Position numbers and translations under genes: made by a program. A stretch of DNA of 13,153 nt. Origin: CAYXVB01 sp964467785. GTDB lineage: Bacteria > Bdellovibrionota > UBA1018. Below, one piece after another: positions 1 through 7,597 of the stretch; within the stretch, counting starts at the first letter, position 1, and every line of letters begins with the position of its first letter. The stretch is from contig CAYXVB010000102.1 in NCBI GenBank assembly GCA_964467785.1, positions 1 through 13,153 on the forward strand, given 5' to 3'. The notes beneath the pieces are model-generated. The model was given only the letters and a program-made list of their open reading frames with translations, was not told the DNA's origin and did not search any database.

Positions 1-713
1 TTATCTCCCTTATCGGGAACCAGGAGATCCGCTCCGTGGATTCCGGTACCATCATGGTCAACGCAGCCTTTAGCCAGGACGTCAGCGCGACCAAGTCCGA
101 CAGCGAGGGCAGCAGCCTCACCACCACCGCCAGCGCCGGAGGCCGGATCAACTTGCGGATCGGCTCCTTCGAAAGTCCGGTCGGCGGCGGCATTGACGCC
201 GGCATCAACATCGGCAAAACCTGGTTCACCACGCACACAACCAGCGTCAACAGCGGCCATTCAAGCAGTGCCTCGCTTATTTTCGGCAGGACTCTCGCGA
301 CCGACCAAATCGAGCTGTCCTTCGACGCTCAGGTTCTCGAATGCGCGATGATCCGCCCGGTAGGCTCGGCGGCGCCCTCCGTCGGTGGTATCCACCTTTG
401 TTCTACCTCCCCGATCCGCAAACGATTGACCGAGTCCTGGTACTATATCAACCAGACCGGCACACCGGAGTCGACCCCGCTGCGCGATGGCCGCCTCGCC
501 GCAAGCCAGCCCTATTCCAAAGTCGTGCGTGGCAAACGCGCATTCGCTCGCTTCAAGAACGCGCTCGAAGACTCAACGAAGGTGCTTGTGCTCAAACGGG
601 ACACGGCCTACGCCGATCAGCAAGCGCGACTGACGGACGCCCAGCGCCGCTTCATCGCCGCGACGCCCGAGTACAGCGATGGCGCCTTCCCCTCGGTTGT
701 CGTTTCGCCCTAA
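1..713 (+). CDS. C-terminal part of an unrecognised protein (5' end outside window)
   Basis: The reading frame is open from the first complete codon (base 3) to the TAA ending at 713. The gene therefore most likely starts upstream of the window, and the GTG at 36 is probably internal. The visible 236 or so residues begin with a Ser/Thr/Gly-rich stretch containing alternating polar and hydrophobic residues (for example the segment around GGRINLRIGSF and GGGIDAGINIG). This resembles beta-strand-rich exported or surface proteins. A more charged, Arg/Lys-rich C-terminal third follows (RGKRAFARFKNAL, KVLVLKRDTAYAD). Three cysteines are visible. I recognise no family and no catalytic motif. It lies 115 bases upstream of the GtrA-type gene on the same strand, with no clear terminator between them. 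The secreted or surface assignment is inference from composition only. Confidence 0.6.
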   Translation, partial: ISLIGNQEIRSVDSGTIMVNAAFSQDVSATKSDSEGSSLTTTASAGGRINLRIGSFESPVGGGIDAGINIGKTWFTTHTTSVNSGHSSSASLIFGRTLATDQIELSFDAQVLECAMIRPVGSAAPSVGGIHLCSTSPIRKRLTESWYYINQTGTPESTPLRDGRLAASQPYSKVVRGKRAFARFKNALEDSTKVLVLKRDTAYADQQARLTDAQRRFIAATPEYSDGAFPSVVVSP

Positions 714-811
714 GGTCCTTTAGGTGCCGGCTTTAGCTGAACGCTTCGAGTCTCTTCCATAGGATTGCAGGAAAGCTCACAATGTGGGATTTGATCCTGA
801 CCGGCACTACC

Positions 812-820
812 GGGGAGGAA
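812..820 (+). promoter_or_regulatory. Strong ribosome binding site that fixes the GtrA start
   Basis: The purine run GGGGAGGAA ends 8 bases before the ATG at 829. This favours that ATG over the in-frame GTG at 784, which would add 15 residues of non-hydrophobic sequence not expected in GtrA proteins. Confidence 0.75.
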
Positions 821-828
821 GCCTTTCG

Positions 829-1245
829 ATGGAAAAGATCCGTTCCGCCATTTTCCGATTCGGTTCAATGCGAATCAGCCGCACGGCCGCCGTAGGGGGC
901 CTCGCATCGTTGGTGGACTTCATCGTGCTGATCACATTGGTTCGGGGCGCTGATTTCTCACCCCAGGCCGCCAACATTCCATCACTCATCGCGGGGACTG
1001 CGGTTCAGTTTTTCGGGAACCGCCATTTCGTCTTTCAGGCTTCCCATGGCCATCTCGGAAAGCAACTCACCGGATTCATCGCCGCCGAAGTGGTTGCCCT
1101 GACCCTCAATGCCGCGATCTATTACGCGCTAGTGACGTGGACGCCGATCAATTTCGCCGCCTCGCGTCCCCTGGGCACTTTCATTGTCTTCACTTTTTTC
1201 AGCTATCCGCTTTGGAGTTTGGTTTTCAGGCACAAACAGACCTGA
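829..1245 (+). CDS. GtrA-family small membrane protein
   Basis: This 138-residue protein has four predicted membrane segments, at roughly residues 14-36, 46-68, 80-103 and 112-134, the normal size and layout of the GtrA family. The second segment ends in FFGNRHFVF, matching the conserved Asn-Arg-x-x-x-F region of GtrA proteins. Known family members help move undecaprenyl-phosphate-linked sugars across the inner membrane for glucosylation of O-antigen, teichoic acid or arabinogalactan. The ATG at 829 is chosen because of the GGGGAGGAA ribosome binding site. The gene converges on the GT21-like glycosyltransferase, with only 5 bases between the stop codons. Next to two membrane glycosyltransferases, a role in supplying lipid-linked sugars is plausible. 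The particular sugar cannot be read from the sequence. Confidence 0.85.
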   Translation: MEKIRSAIFRFGSMRISRTAAVGGLASLVDFIVLITLVRGADFSPQAANIPSLIAGTAVQFFGNRHFVFQASHGHLGKQLTGFIAAEVVALTLNAAIYYALVTWTPINFAASRPLGTFIVFTFFSYPLWSLVFRHKQT

Positions 1246-1250
1246 GCGCC

Positions 1251-2453
1251 TTATTCCGACCTGGCCTGCAGGGTGTCGACGGTCTTGAACTCATAGACCT
1301 TGCCGCCAAAGACGATCTTGTCCTGAAAGAAAGCGTAGAGATTGAAATAGAGATGCAGAATGTCCCAGAGCGGGATCACCCAGAACCAGCGCAAGGTCAT
1401 GCGCACGGAACCCAAGATGGCAGCCTCGCCGACCAACGAAATGAACGCCCGAAGCGCCCACACCAGGAAGAAAAGGGATACCGAGGCATCGCTGTATCCA
1501 GTCGTGAGCACGTAAAAAGCAGCCCAAAGCTGCGGAAAAACCAGTACCCCCAGGAGATAAGTCCACCGGCCGGTAACTGAGCGTTGGCAGAGCGTGAACT
1601 TTTCCTGCTGGCGGAACACCTGGCTCAACGACTTTCCGCTAAACCGGACGGGACAGTAGATATTGCGATGGACGACCTTGCGCCCATGGCGGGTGAACAC
1701 CTTAGGCAACTCCAGATCATCGGCCAGATGCGTGTTGAGGCAATGCCACGCCTCTTCCTCGAACTCTGCGAACTCCGAGCGGCGAAACGCGATCGAATGA
1801 CCGTACGCGATATCCTTCGCGCGGGTGAACGCGTTATAGATCATCATGTAAGAAAAGACGTCCGCGTTGTTTCCAAGCGCTTTGAGCGCGGTCGGAAAGT
1901 TGTCGACGAAAGCGTCCAGTTGCGGGATCGTCACGACCGATACGCCCTTTTCGCTGAGCGCCTCGACGACCTGATGCACATAGTCCTCGCGGACCACCGC
2001 ATCCGAATCCGACCAGATCACGATGTCGTGCTTGGCGACCTGCTGCCCGTCATAAAGCGCGTCCGTTTTGGGCCAACATGCCTTGCGGGTCGTCGAGAGG
2101 ATCAGCTCCGCGTCGACGTTGGGATAGCGCTTGAGCATGTCGCGCACGAGCGGAACGATCGGATCCGTCATGCTCGAGACAACAAACAGGATTTGCAGCG
2201 GACCTTCGTACTTCTGCTCGAAAAACGTGCGGAAGTTCTCGAGTTCGCCGTCCATCGCGCGGGCACAAGGTTTGAGAATAGTGACGCCGGGCAAGGTGGG
2301 CCCGGAGGCGATTCGGGGCGCCTTCTTGAAAATGTAGAAAAGAAGGCAAACGAAGCCCAGAATCTGAAGTCCGATTCCAATCAGCGTCAAGCCGAGAAAC
2401 GGACTGGCGTAAAGAGGGCCCCAGGTCACTGATTCCCAGGTCACTGATTCCAT
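1251..2453 (-). CDS. Membrane glycosyltransferase, GT21 / HpnI-like (ceramide glucosyltransferase-like)
   Basis: This 400-residue family 2/21-type glycosyltransferase has one membrane helix at about residues 19-42, a cytosolic GT-A domain, and three hydrophobic segments after residue 290. GT21 landmarks are present: LKP (60-62), an Asp at 97 in the SSMTDP segment, the metal-binding SDSD (148-151) and the DD pair (245-246) of LADDLEL. The usual (R/H)xQxRW motif appears instead as RQQEKF (281-286), so the Arg-Trp pair is Lys-Phe. Family members transfer a sugar from a nucleotide sugar to a lipid acceptor such as ceramide, diacylglycerol or a hopanoid. The ATG at 2453 is preferred; a GTG at 2492 would add 13 residues, and neither has a strong ribosome binding site. 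A 15-base tandem duplication encodes residues 2-11. The gene is divergent from the DUF2723 gene. The acceptor is unknown. Confidence 0.8.
   Translation of the reverse strand: MESVTWESVTWGPLYASPFLGLTLIGIGLQILGFVCLLFYIFKKAPRIASGPTLPGVTILKPCARAMDGELENFRTFFEQKYEGPLQILFVVSSMTDPIVPLVRDMLKRYPNVDAELILSTTRKACWPKTDALYDGQQVAKHDIVIWSDSDAVVREDYVHQVVEALSEKGVSVVTIPQLDAFVDNFPTALKALGNNADVFSYMMIYNAFTRAKDIAYGHSIAFRRSEFAEFEEEAWHCLNTHLADDLELPKVFTRHGRKVVHRNIYCPVRFSGKSLSQVFRQQEKFTLCQRSVTGRWTYLLGVLVFPQLWAAFYVLTTGYSDASVSLFFLVWALRAFISLVGEAAILGSVRMTLRWFWVIPLWDILHLYFNLYAFFQDKIVFGGKVYEFKTVDTLQARSE
2421..2450. repeat. Perfect 15-base tandem duplication at the 5' end of the glycosyltransferase gene
   Basis: CCAGGTCACTGATTC occurs twice back to back (2421-2435 and 2436-2450). 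On the minus strand it encodes the repeated residues ESVTW-ESVTW directly after the initiator Met at 2453. Because the unit is 15 bases the frame is kept. It looks like a recent slippage or duplication event in the cytoplasmic N-terminal tail. Confidence 0.95.
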
Positions 2454-2557
2454 GATAAAAACTCGATATCCTGTGGCTTCGAGGAATTCCACCTAAAAAG
2501 CGGATCACTATTCGCCGCTTGTCTCACCCTCGTGTTTGGTTCAAAGTTTTCAGTATC

Positions 2558-4537
2558 ATGAAGAAGTCTGTCCTGACTTTCACGGCCGTCCTGGCCGCTG
2601 TCTTCGTTCTCTATTTCACGGGTCTGCCCCACACGGTCCAGACCGGGGACACCGGCGAGCTGGTTGCTGACGCGCTCTTGCTCAAGATTCCTCATCCCCC
2701 CGGATACCCCCTTTACGTCTGGATCTATCATGCCTTTCTGCGGGTCTTTCCGTGGGGCAGCGTCTTTTACCGGGCGGCCCTTCTCACGTCGATGCTTTCG
2801 GTCGGCGCGCTCGCCTGCCTGCTGGCCCTCAGCAAAAACCGCCTTCTGGGAGTCGCCGTCATCCTCTGCCTGGCGACCTCGGGCCTCTACTGGCGCTACA
2901 GCCTGCTCCCCGACGTATTCAGTCTCGGCTGCCTACTGGCGGCCGCGTTTCTCGCGCTTTACCTTCGCAAGGGCGTTCCTTCATTCAAGCGCAATCTCCT
3001 GGCGTCCGTGCTCGCCGGCCTGGGCATGAGCAACCACCTGACTTTCGTTTTCATCTGCCCCCTCATGCTCCATCTGCTCTGGCAACGCCGATCATGGAAG
3101 GAATCTCTGGCTTGCGGCCTTGCCGGGGCGACCGTGATCGTTACTCTTTACGGCAGTCTGCTGCAGCTGAATCCCAAGGACCCCTATTCTTGGGGGTCCC
3201 TTCAAACGCCACGGGATGTCGTGGGACATTTTCTACGCGAGGACTACAGCCGCAATTACAGGGCCGAAGTCGAGAAGCGCGAAAGCTCGCTTTTCATCCA
3301 GGAGGCGATGGCAGAGCCTCCTACCTCGATCCAACGCCCTCCAGGCGAGCTGAACGCTGGCAATAGGTTTCTCATCGAGCTCCGTTGGGGTTCGCGCAAT
3401 CTGATGACCGCCCTCGGCTCCGCCCAGTTCTGGCAATACCTCGGTGAGTTCACCCGTCAGCTCCTGCAGGAGATGCTCCCCCTTTTCGCATTCGCGATGC
3501 TCGGTCTTGGCCTGGCCGTGCGCCGTCGCGATGCGCAAACTCTCGCCATGGGCGGCTGTCTTGGCATTTATTGTTTCGTGATGTTCTCCCAGATCAAAAT
3601 CATCCCCACCGAACCGGCAAAAGCGGTAGTCGAGCGCTTTAACCTCCTGCCGCAGGTCTTGATCGCCGCCATTGCACTCCGGACTCCAGCGTTACTTCCC
3701 AGCCTCGGCGCGATCTGGAATCGCAGGCGCTTGACCTTGGCCGCCTGCCTTCTGGGATTCTTGACGGCGGGATTCAACTTCATGCAATTGCACCGTGCCA
3801 ACAACCTGTCGCGTAACACCATCGCGGAGGACTATGCGTTCAACTTTCTCCGACTCGCCTCGGCGTCCGAACCTGCAATCATCCTCGCCAACAATGACAC
3901 GATGTACTTTACGCTCCGCTATGCGCAGCAAGTTCACGGACGCAACCCAGGGGCACTGGTCCTGAGCCTTCCGTTGCTTCATCATCCTTGGTACGTATCA
4001 AAAGCTCGGATGATTCTTCCAAGTTTCACTTTCGACGAGATCCGAGTGCGCGAGCGGGATCGACTGATTCTGGAAGAGGATCTCATCCGACCCAATCTCC
4101 ACGCACATTCGTTTTATCTCAGCGGAAGATTCTTTGACTCAGATCAATTCAAGTTGACCCACCTTCCTCTCGGTAGACGAGTCGAATCTGGAATCGGCGA
4201 ATATTTCGATGAACGCTCCCGGCCAGAAATGGAATTCCGATCGGGGCTTGAAAGTCTAGGTACTCCCCTCCAGGAATATGACCCGTATCGGGACATCTTT
4301 TCGGAATATGCCTATTTTGATCTCGCCCTGGGAATCGCCAAGTCAAACGCCTTACAACATCAAGACGCCATTGCCAGCTACCAACAAGCTTTAGACCGGG
4401 TCCCGTATTGCCTCCCGGCCTTACAGGGCGTCTGTGCGGAAATCGAGCGGACCCGCGGTGACTTCGGGCCCTGCCAGGAACAGTTAAGGAAATCTTCTTT
4501 GCAAGTATATGATTATTTTAGGTTTATATTAAAATAG
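2558..4537 (+). CDS. DUF2723 / TMEM260-like integral-membrane glycosyltransferase with TPR-like tail
   Basis: This 659-residue polytopic protein starts with a hydrophobic helix (residues 5-24). It is followed by the DUF2723 signature QTGDTGEL (D31, E34) and PHPPGYPLY (45-53). Many further hydrophobic segments occupy the first 400 residues or so. The last part is soluble and ends in a TPR-like helical pair (AIASYQQALDRVPYCLPALQG). The family is related to GT-C glycosyltransferases, and the human homologue TMEM260 is a protein O-mannosyltransferase. Bacterial members are thought to use lipid-linked sugars on the outer face of the inner membrane, and the first-loop acidic residues are the expected catalytic site. 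The ATG at 2558 is preferred over the TTG at 2519. The gene is divergent from the GT21-like gene (104 bases) and is followed 33 bases later by the prepilin gene. Sugar and acceptor are unknown; protein or lipid glycosylation at the cell surface is inferred. Confidence 0.85.
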   Translation: MKKSVLTFTAVLAAVFVLYFTGLPHTVQTGDTGELVADALLLKIPHPPGYPLYVWIYHAFLRVFPWGSVFYRAALLTSMLSVGALACLLALSKNRLLGVAVILCLATSGLYWRYSLLPDVFSLGCLLAAAFLALYLRKGVPSFKRNLLASVLAGLGMSNHLTFVFICPLMLHLLWQRRSWKESLACGLAGATVIVTLYGSLLQLNPKDPYSWGSLQTPRDVVGHFLREDYSRNYRAEVEKRESSLFIQEAMAEPPTSIQRPPGELNAGNRFLIELRWGSRNLMTALGSAQFWQYLGEFTRQLLQEMLPLFAFAMLGLGLAVRRRDAQTLAMGGCLGIYCFVMFSQIKIIPTEPAKAVVERFNLLPQVLIAAIALRTPALLPSLGAIWNRRRLTLAACLLGFLTAGFNFMQLHRANNLSRNTIAEDYAFNFLRLASASEPAIILANNDTMYFTLRYAQQVHGRNPGALVLSLPLLHHPWYVSKARMILPSFTFDEIRVRERDRLILEEDLIRPNLHAHSFYLSGRFFDSDQFKLTHLPLGRRVESGIGEYFDERSRPEMEFRSGLESLGTPLQEYDPYRDIFSEYAYFDLALGIAKSNALQHQDAIASYQQALDRVPYCLPALQGVCAEIERTRGDFGPCQEQLRKSSLQVYDYFRFILK

Positions 4538-4570
4538 TCAACTACTTCTGAATTAGATACACTCCTATCT
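4494..4570 (+). promoter_or_regulatory. AT-rich leader, probable promoter region of the prepilin gene
   Basis: This 77-base stretch covers the last codons of the DUF2723 gene and the 33-base gap. It contains 20 G/C bases (about 26%), far below the rest of the window. TTGCAA at 4499-4504 and several TATA-like hexamers (for example TTTATA at 4523-4528, 18 bases after it) could form a sigma70-type promoter, but no single pair is convincing. I see no strong ribosome binding site before the ATG at 4571. Placement as promoter is inferred from composition and position. Confidence 0.4.
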
Positions 4571-5128
4571 ATGAGCAAGCACAGATCTAAACAGGGTGGC
4601 TTTACTCTGGTTGAAATGGCAGTGGCTGTTTCTATCGCTGGAATTGGCGCAGCGATTGCGATCCCCAATTATCAGAAATATACTGCTCGAACCCGACAGG
4701 CCGAGGCAAAAATCCAGCTTTCTACCGTGTACGTCGCCGAAAGAGCCTACAGCACCGAGACGGGGTCCTATACCGCCTGCATAGGCAAGATCGGTGTAAA
4801 ATCCTATGGCCCCCGCACATATTACATCGTTGGCTTTACGAACGCCGCTTCAACCGCTTCAACCTGCGGAATCACCGGCACCGTAGCCTGCAATACCACC
4901 ACTTTTGCCGGAGCCTGTACGACTGGAGTGGACACTCAACTCCCCGCGAACGCCTCTGAAAACTCCGCGCTCGGCTTGCCTGGCAACGCGAACTTTCCTG
5001 GCGTCGGCGTCGGTATTGCCGCCTTCTCCGCCGGAGCCGCCGGCAATATCTCAGGATCGGCAAGTGGCTTCGACCAGTGGAGTATCAATCATAACAAGCT
5101 CCTGAACAACAACACTCCGGGCCTCTGA
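4571..5128 (+). CDS. Type IV prepilin-like protein (major pilin or pseudopilin)
   Basis: This 185-residue protein has a class III (type IVa) prepilin leader. The ten-residue leader MSKHRSKQGG is followed by Phe11 as mature residue 1 and Glu15 as mature residue 5, the hallmark PilD cleavage and assembly signature. The next 25 or so residues form the hydrophobic N-terminal helix, ending in AIPNYQKYTARTRQAEAK, which is typical of major pilins. The globular part has four cysteines, around residues 64-119, and is rich in Gly, Ala, Asn and Thr. The product should be processed by a prepilin peptidase and assembled into a pilus or secretion pseudopilus; no assembly genes are in this window. The stop lies 14 bases from the convergent stop of radical SAM gene RS4. 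A small 9-base tandem duplication lies within the coding region. Confidence 0.9.
   Translation: MSKHRSKQGGFTLVEMAVAVSIAGIGAAIAIPNYQKYTARTRQAEAKIQLSTVYVAERAYSTETGSYTACIGKIGVKSYGPRTYYIVGFTNAASTASTCGITGTVACNTTTFAGACTTGVDTQLPANASENSALGLPGNANFPGVGVGIAAFSAGAAGNISGSASGFDQWSINHNKLLNNNTPGL
4845..4862 (+). repeat. 9-base tandem duplication inside the pilin gene
   Basis: CCGCTTCAA is repeated back to back (4845-4853 and 4854-4862) and encodes Ala-Ser-Thr twice in the globular part of the pilin. It is in frame, so the protein is not disrupted. It is a likely slippage site and gives a simple route to length variation in a surface-exposed loop. Confidence 0.85.
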
Positions 5129-5142
5129 TCGACGCCTCCCCT

Positions 5143-6546
5143 TCACAAACGGGCAAGGACGCTGCTGCGAACAAAGCCCTCATATTCAGGAAAGGTCGCC
5201 AAAAAGCTCCGTCCGCGCCTATGGTCGTTCTTCCGGAGGAAGTCGATCAATTGAAGGCGCAGATCCAGATTGAGCTGGGCGGTCGTGATGCCATGGTGAA
5301 TGCTCTTAAGGAAAGGGAGATATCTCCGCCACCTCGTCGCCGAAGACTCGTTGTGCAGAAATAGGTGCTTGTTTCGGGCGGGATCGGCGAGTCGCTCCTC
5401 CACGAAACGATAGCACTCCTCGATATGCTGCGCGAAGTTCGGGGTGAGAACCCAGGGCGCAAGGTACTCAGGCGATACCACGATGTTTTCTTTGTAATCC
5501 ACCGGACGTTGGAACTCATCCTGGAGATCCGCGGCGAAAGTCAGTAGCTGCTTGAGGCTGGTCACGCATAGCGCGTTGATCGCCATCTGAAATCCGAATC
5601 GAATGTTTGGATGACGAAGAGCGAGGAGCTTGCGGATGTTGGACGCATAAACGTCCCAATCCAGACCCTCGCGGATGTATTCCGCCCGCTCTCCGAAGGC
5701 TTCACCGGACGCTTCGATATGGACGATAAAGCGCTCCGCCAGCGAAGGCAAAAGCTCCAAGAAGGCGTCGAATCGCTTTCGAGGCGTGTTGAAGTTGCTG
5801 ATGATGTTGATGGTGATCATCTTGCCGCTAGCGCGGGACTTTGAGTCCTTCAACATCGATTCCATTTTCGACAGGTACGGTAGGAACTTGTCGTTGATGG
5901 TGGGCTCCCCGCCGATGAAGATGATGCGATCCAAGCTGTCCTTGATCTTGTCGAACCAAAGCCAGAAATACTTTTCAAACGAAGGAGCTGCGCCTGACGA
6001 TCGACTCTCGACTTCATCGGCGCGCATCTCCCTGTGCTTGACGAGCTCACTTTCCCAGGAGGTACTGAAATGCGGCGAACAGTAGGCGCACTTGAGATTG
6101 CACAGATTACTCAGCGAAATTTCCAGGATATCCGGATGGTCGGCGCGAAGCAGTCGGGGATCGATGTTAGACGGATCACGAATGAAGTCCTCGAAAGTGC
6201 CAGGGATCCCGGCGACTTCATTCATATAGGTGACAAAGCGCTCCTTGCCCGTCCGCGTGCTCTGAATGCCGCGATCTTCCAACATGATGCAGGTAAAACA
6301 GTCAGGATGCCGGAGGCCGACCAGCTTTTCCCGTCGACGCTCGGTTAGATACGGATTGTTGATAAAGGCGTCAGTACCGTATTTCTCAAAATCTTCCTCT
6401 GTGATCCGAATGTTCACCGGTTTGTCGCAAGTCCGAACCTCGCCGCGGTTTACATGAATGACAGGATAGGACCAACGCCATTTGCAGATGGTCTTTTCAG
6501 GGCCGACATTCGCGGTCATGGTGGAGTTCGTAGTCATTCTGCTCAT
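5143..6546 (-). CDS. RS4: radical SAM protein with N-terminal twitch-like cysteine module
   Basis: This 467-residue last gene of the four-gene radical SAM operon carries the SAM cluster motif CNLKCAYC (C149, C153, C156) and the GGEPT motif (212-216) that follows strand beta-2 in the TIM barrel. Before the barrel lies an auxiliary-cluster-like module: C21 in CKWRW, C40 in EVRTCDK, and C83-x-x-C86. This layout matches radical SAM proteins with an N-terminal twitch domain, which should hold a second iron-sulfur cluster. The ATG at 6546 has AAGGGGG (6561-6555) 8 bases upstream and starts 4 bases after the RS3 stop. It is a clear paralogue of RS2: both have FWLWF before FIGGEPT, IISNFN after it, VLTP-x-FA-x-HI-x-EC late, and FPEY near the C-terminus. 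The reaction and substrate are unknown. Confidence 0.85.
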   Translation of the reverse strand: MSRMTTNSTMTANVGPEKTICKWRWSYPVIHVNRGEVRTCDKPVNIRITEEDFEKYGTDAFINNPYLTERRREKLVGLRHPDCFTCIMLEDRGIQSTRTGKERFVTYMNEVAGIPGTFEDFIRDPSNIDPRLLRADHPDILEISLSNLCNLKCAYCSPHFSTSWESELVKHREMRADEVESRSSGAAPSFEKYFWLWFDKIKDSLDRIIFIGGEPTINDKFLPYLSKMESMLKDSKSRASGKMITINIISNFNTPRKRFDAFLELLPSLAERFIVHIEASGEAFGERAEYIREGLDWDVYASNIRKLLALRHPNIRFGFQMAINALCVTSLKQLLTFAADLQDEFQRPVDYKENIVVSPEYLAPWVLTPNFAQHIEECYRFVEERLADPARNKHLFLHNESSATRWRRYLPFLKSIHHGITTAQLNLDLRLQLIDFLRKNDHRRGRSFLATFPEYEGFVRSSVLARL

Positions 6547-6550
6547 GAGG

Positions 6551-7597
6551 TCAGCCCCCTTCCCGCGAACCCGGCTGCCGCTGGAAGATCAGCGTCTCCT
6601 CGGCTGAATAATCCACCAATTCGTCGAACTTGGCGATGGACCGAATCGGCACCATCGACCATGAAGCATGGCGCGTAAAATTCGCGATTCCCAGTAGACG
6701 ATCCCGGAAGGCGGCGGCCCGCGCCGTGGTCCCGGGCGGCGTCATGATCTTGATCTCGAGACCTCCGGTCGCCGGATTTCGCTCCTTTTCGGCAACGATC
6801 GCGGCGACATTCTCGAGGAACCGCTCCTCCTTCACCGATTCGAAATGGACACTGAGATTTAGTCCGGCATAGCGATTGAGCTCGACGAGATAATCCGCCT
6901 TACGGCTCCCGTTTGAGGTCACAAAGGACCAACAGCCGCGCGCGGCAATATGCCTGCACCACTCGAGGAAGTTCGGATGCAAAGTCGGCTCTCCGCCGCC
7001 AAATAGGAAATGGATCCGCTCACCCTTGCCGAATTCCGTGATGAGCTTGTCGGTGGCCCGGAGCAGAAGCTCATACGGTTTGTGCGGCTCGGTCCGGCTG
7101 TGGACCTCAGGCCAGCAGTAACTGCAGCTGTAGTTGCACCGGCGAGTCAGATCCCAGAACACCTGGCGCGGCGCCCGGAAAGCCTGCTCGACCGCCACGG
7201 CCGCACCGACGGACTCACGCCGCATGATCGCAGGTCCCCGCGTCGTGCGATTGAGGTTCGCAAGCAACGCGCGCCCGTCGGCATCGCGTGCCTTGGGGAT
7301 CATCACGTCGGCTCCGCATCCACAATAATCCCGCGGACAGCGGATCCAGTCCCCGGGGAGCCGGAAATCCGTGAAAACGCTTCCTAACTTGCTGCCCACC
7401 CGGCAGTTTCCGACCCAGACGTCGCCGTCATAATCGATGTAGATATGCTCGAGCCCCGCGGAGCAGAGCCAATCCTTCCACATGTTGCGCCGGCTCGCTA
7501 TGGTCTGATCGACGCTCAGGTCCGTGAAAGTTCCGTCGGCCGCGTAATGGCGCACGACCTGGTTGCCGTGGAGCTCGTCATCAGGATGGGGACTCAA
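6551..7597 (-). CDS. RS3: radical SAM protein with N-terminal SPASM/twitch-like module
   Basis: This 348-residue enzyme is read from a TTG at 7597. The SAM cluster motif is CNYSCSYC (C154, C158, C161), followed by GGGEPT (200-205) and a barrel that reads VTSNGS and LSVHFES. An auxiliary module precedes the barrel, with C45, C65, C87, C92 and C94 and a DYDGDVWVGNC turn. The same spacing and sequence pattern occurs at the C-terminus of RS1. The frame is open back to 7630. TTG 7597 is chosen because it overlaps the RS2 stop as TTGA and has AAGAAGGG five bases upstream. The RS4 ATG follows 4 bases after its stop. Known enzymes with twitch or SPASM clusters modify peptides, proteins or sugars; which applies here cannot be told. 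Confidence 0.82.
   Translation of the reverse strand: MSPHPDDELHGNQVVRHYAADGTFTDLSVDQTIASRRNMWKDWLCSAGLEHIYIDYDGDVWVGNCRVGSKLGSVFTDFRLPGDWIRCPRDYCGCGADVMIPKARDADGRALLANLNRTTRGPAIMRRESVGAAVAVEQAFRAPRQVFWDLTRRCNYSCSYCWPEVHSRTEPHKPYELLLRATDKLITEFGKGERIHFLFGGGEPTLHPNFLEWCRHIAARGCWSFVTSNGSRKADYLVELNRYAGLNLSVHFESVKEERFLENVAAIVAEKERNPATGGLEIKIMTPPGTTARAAAFRDRLLGIANFTRHASWSMVPIRSIAKFDELVDYSAEETLIFQRQPGSREGG

Noticed and set aside
709..725. Short inverted repeat around the stop of the first gene as a terminator
   Set aside because: The loop would be too small, the stem has a mismatch and there is no T-run.
782..898. ATG at 782 opening a 38-codon frame before and into the GtrA gene
   Set aside because: It overlaps GtrA in another frame, lacks a good ribosome binding site and its product has no recognisable feature.
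1584..2432. Long plus-strand open frame opposite the GT21-like gene (282 codons)
   Set aside because: It is antisense to a gene with clear family motifs, its product is rich in Arg and His with no recognisable domain, and it is a typical GC-rich shadow frame.
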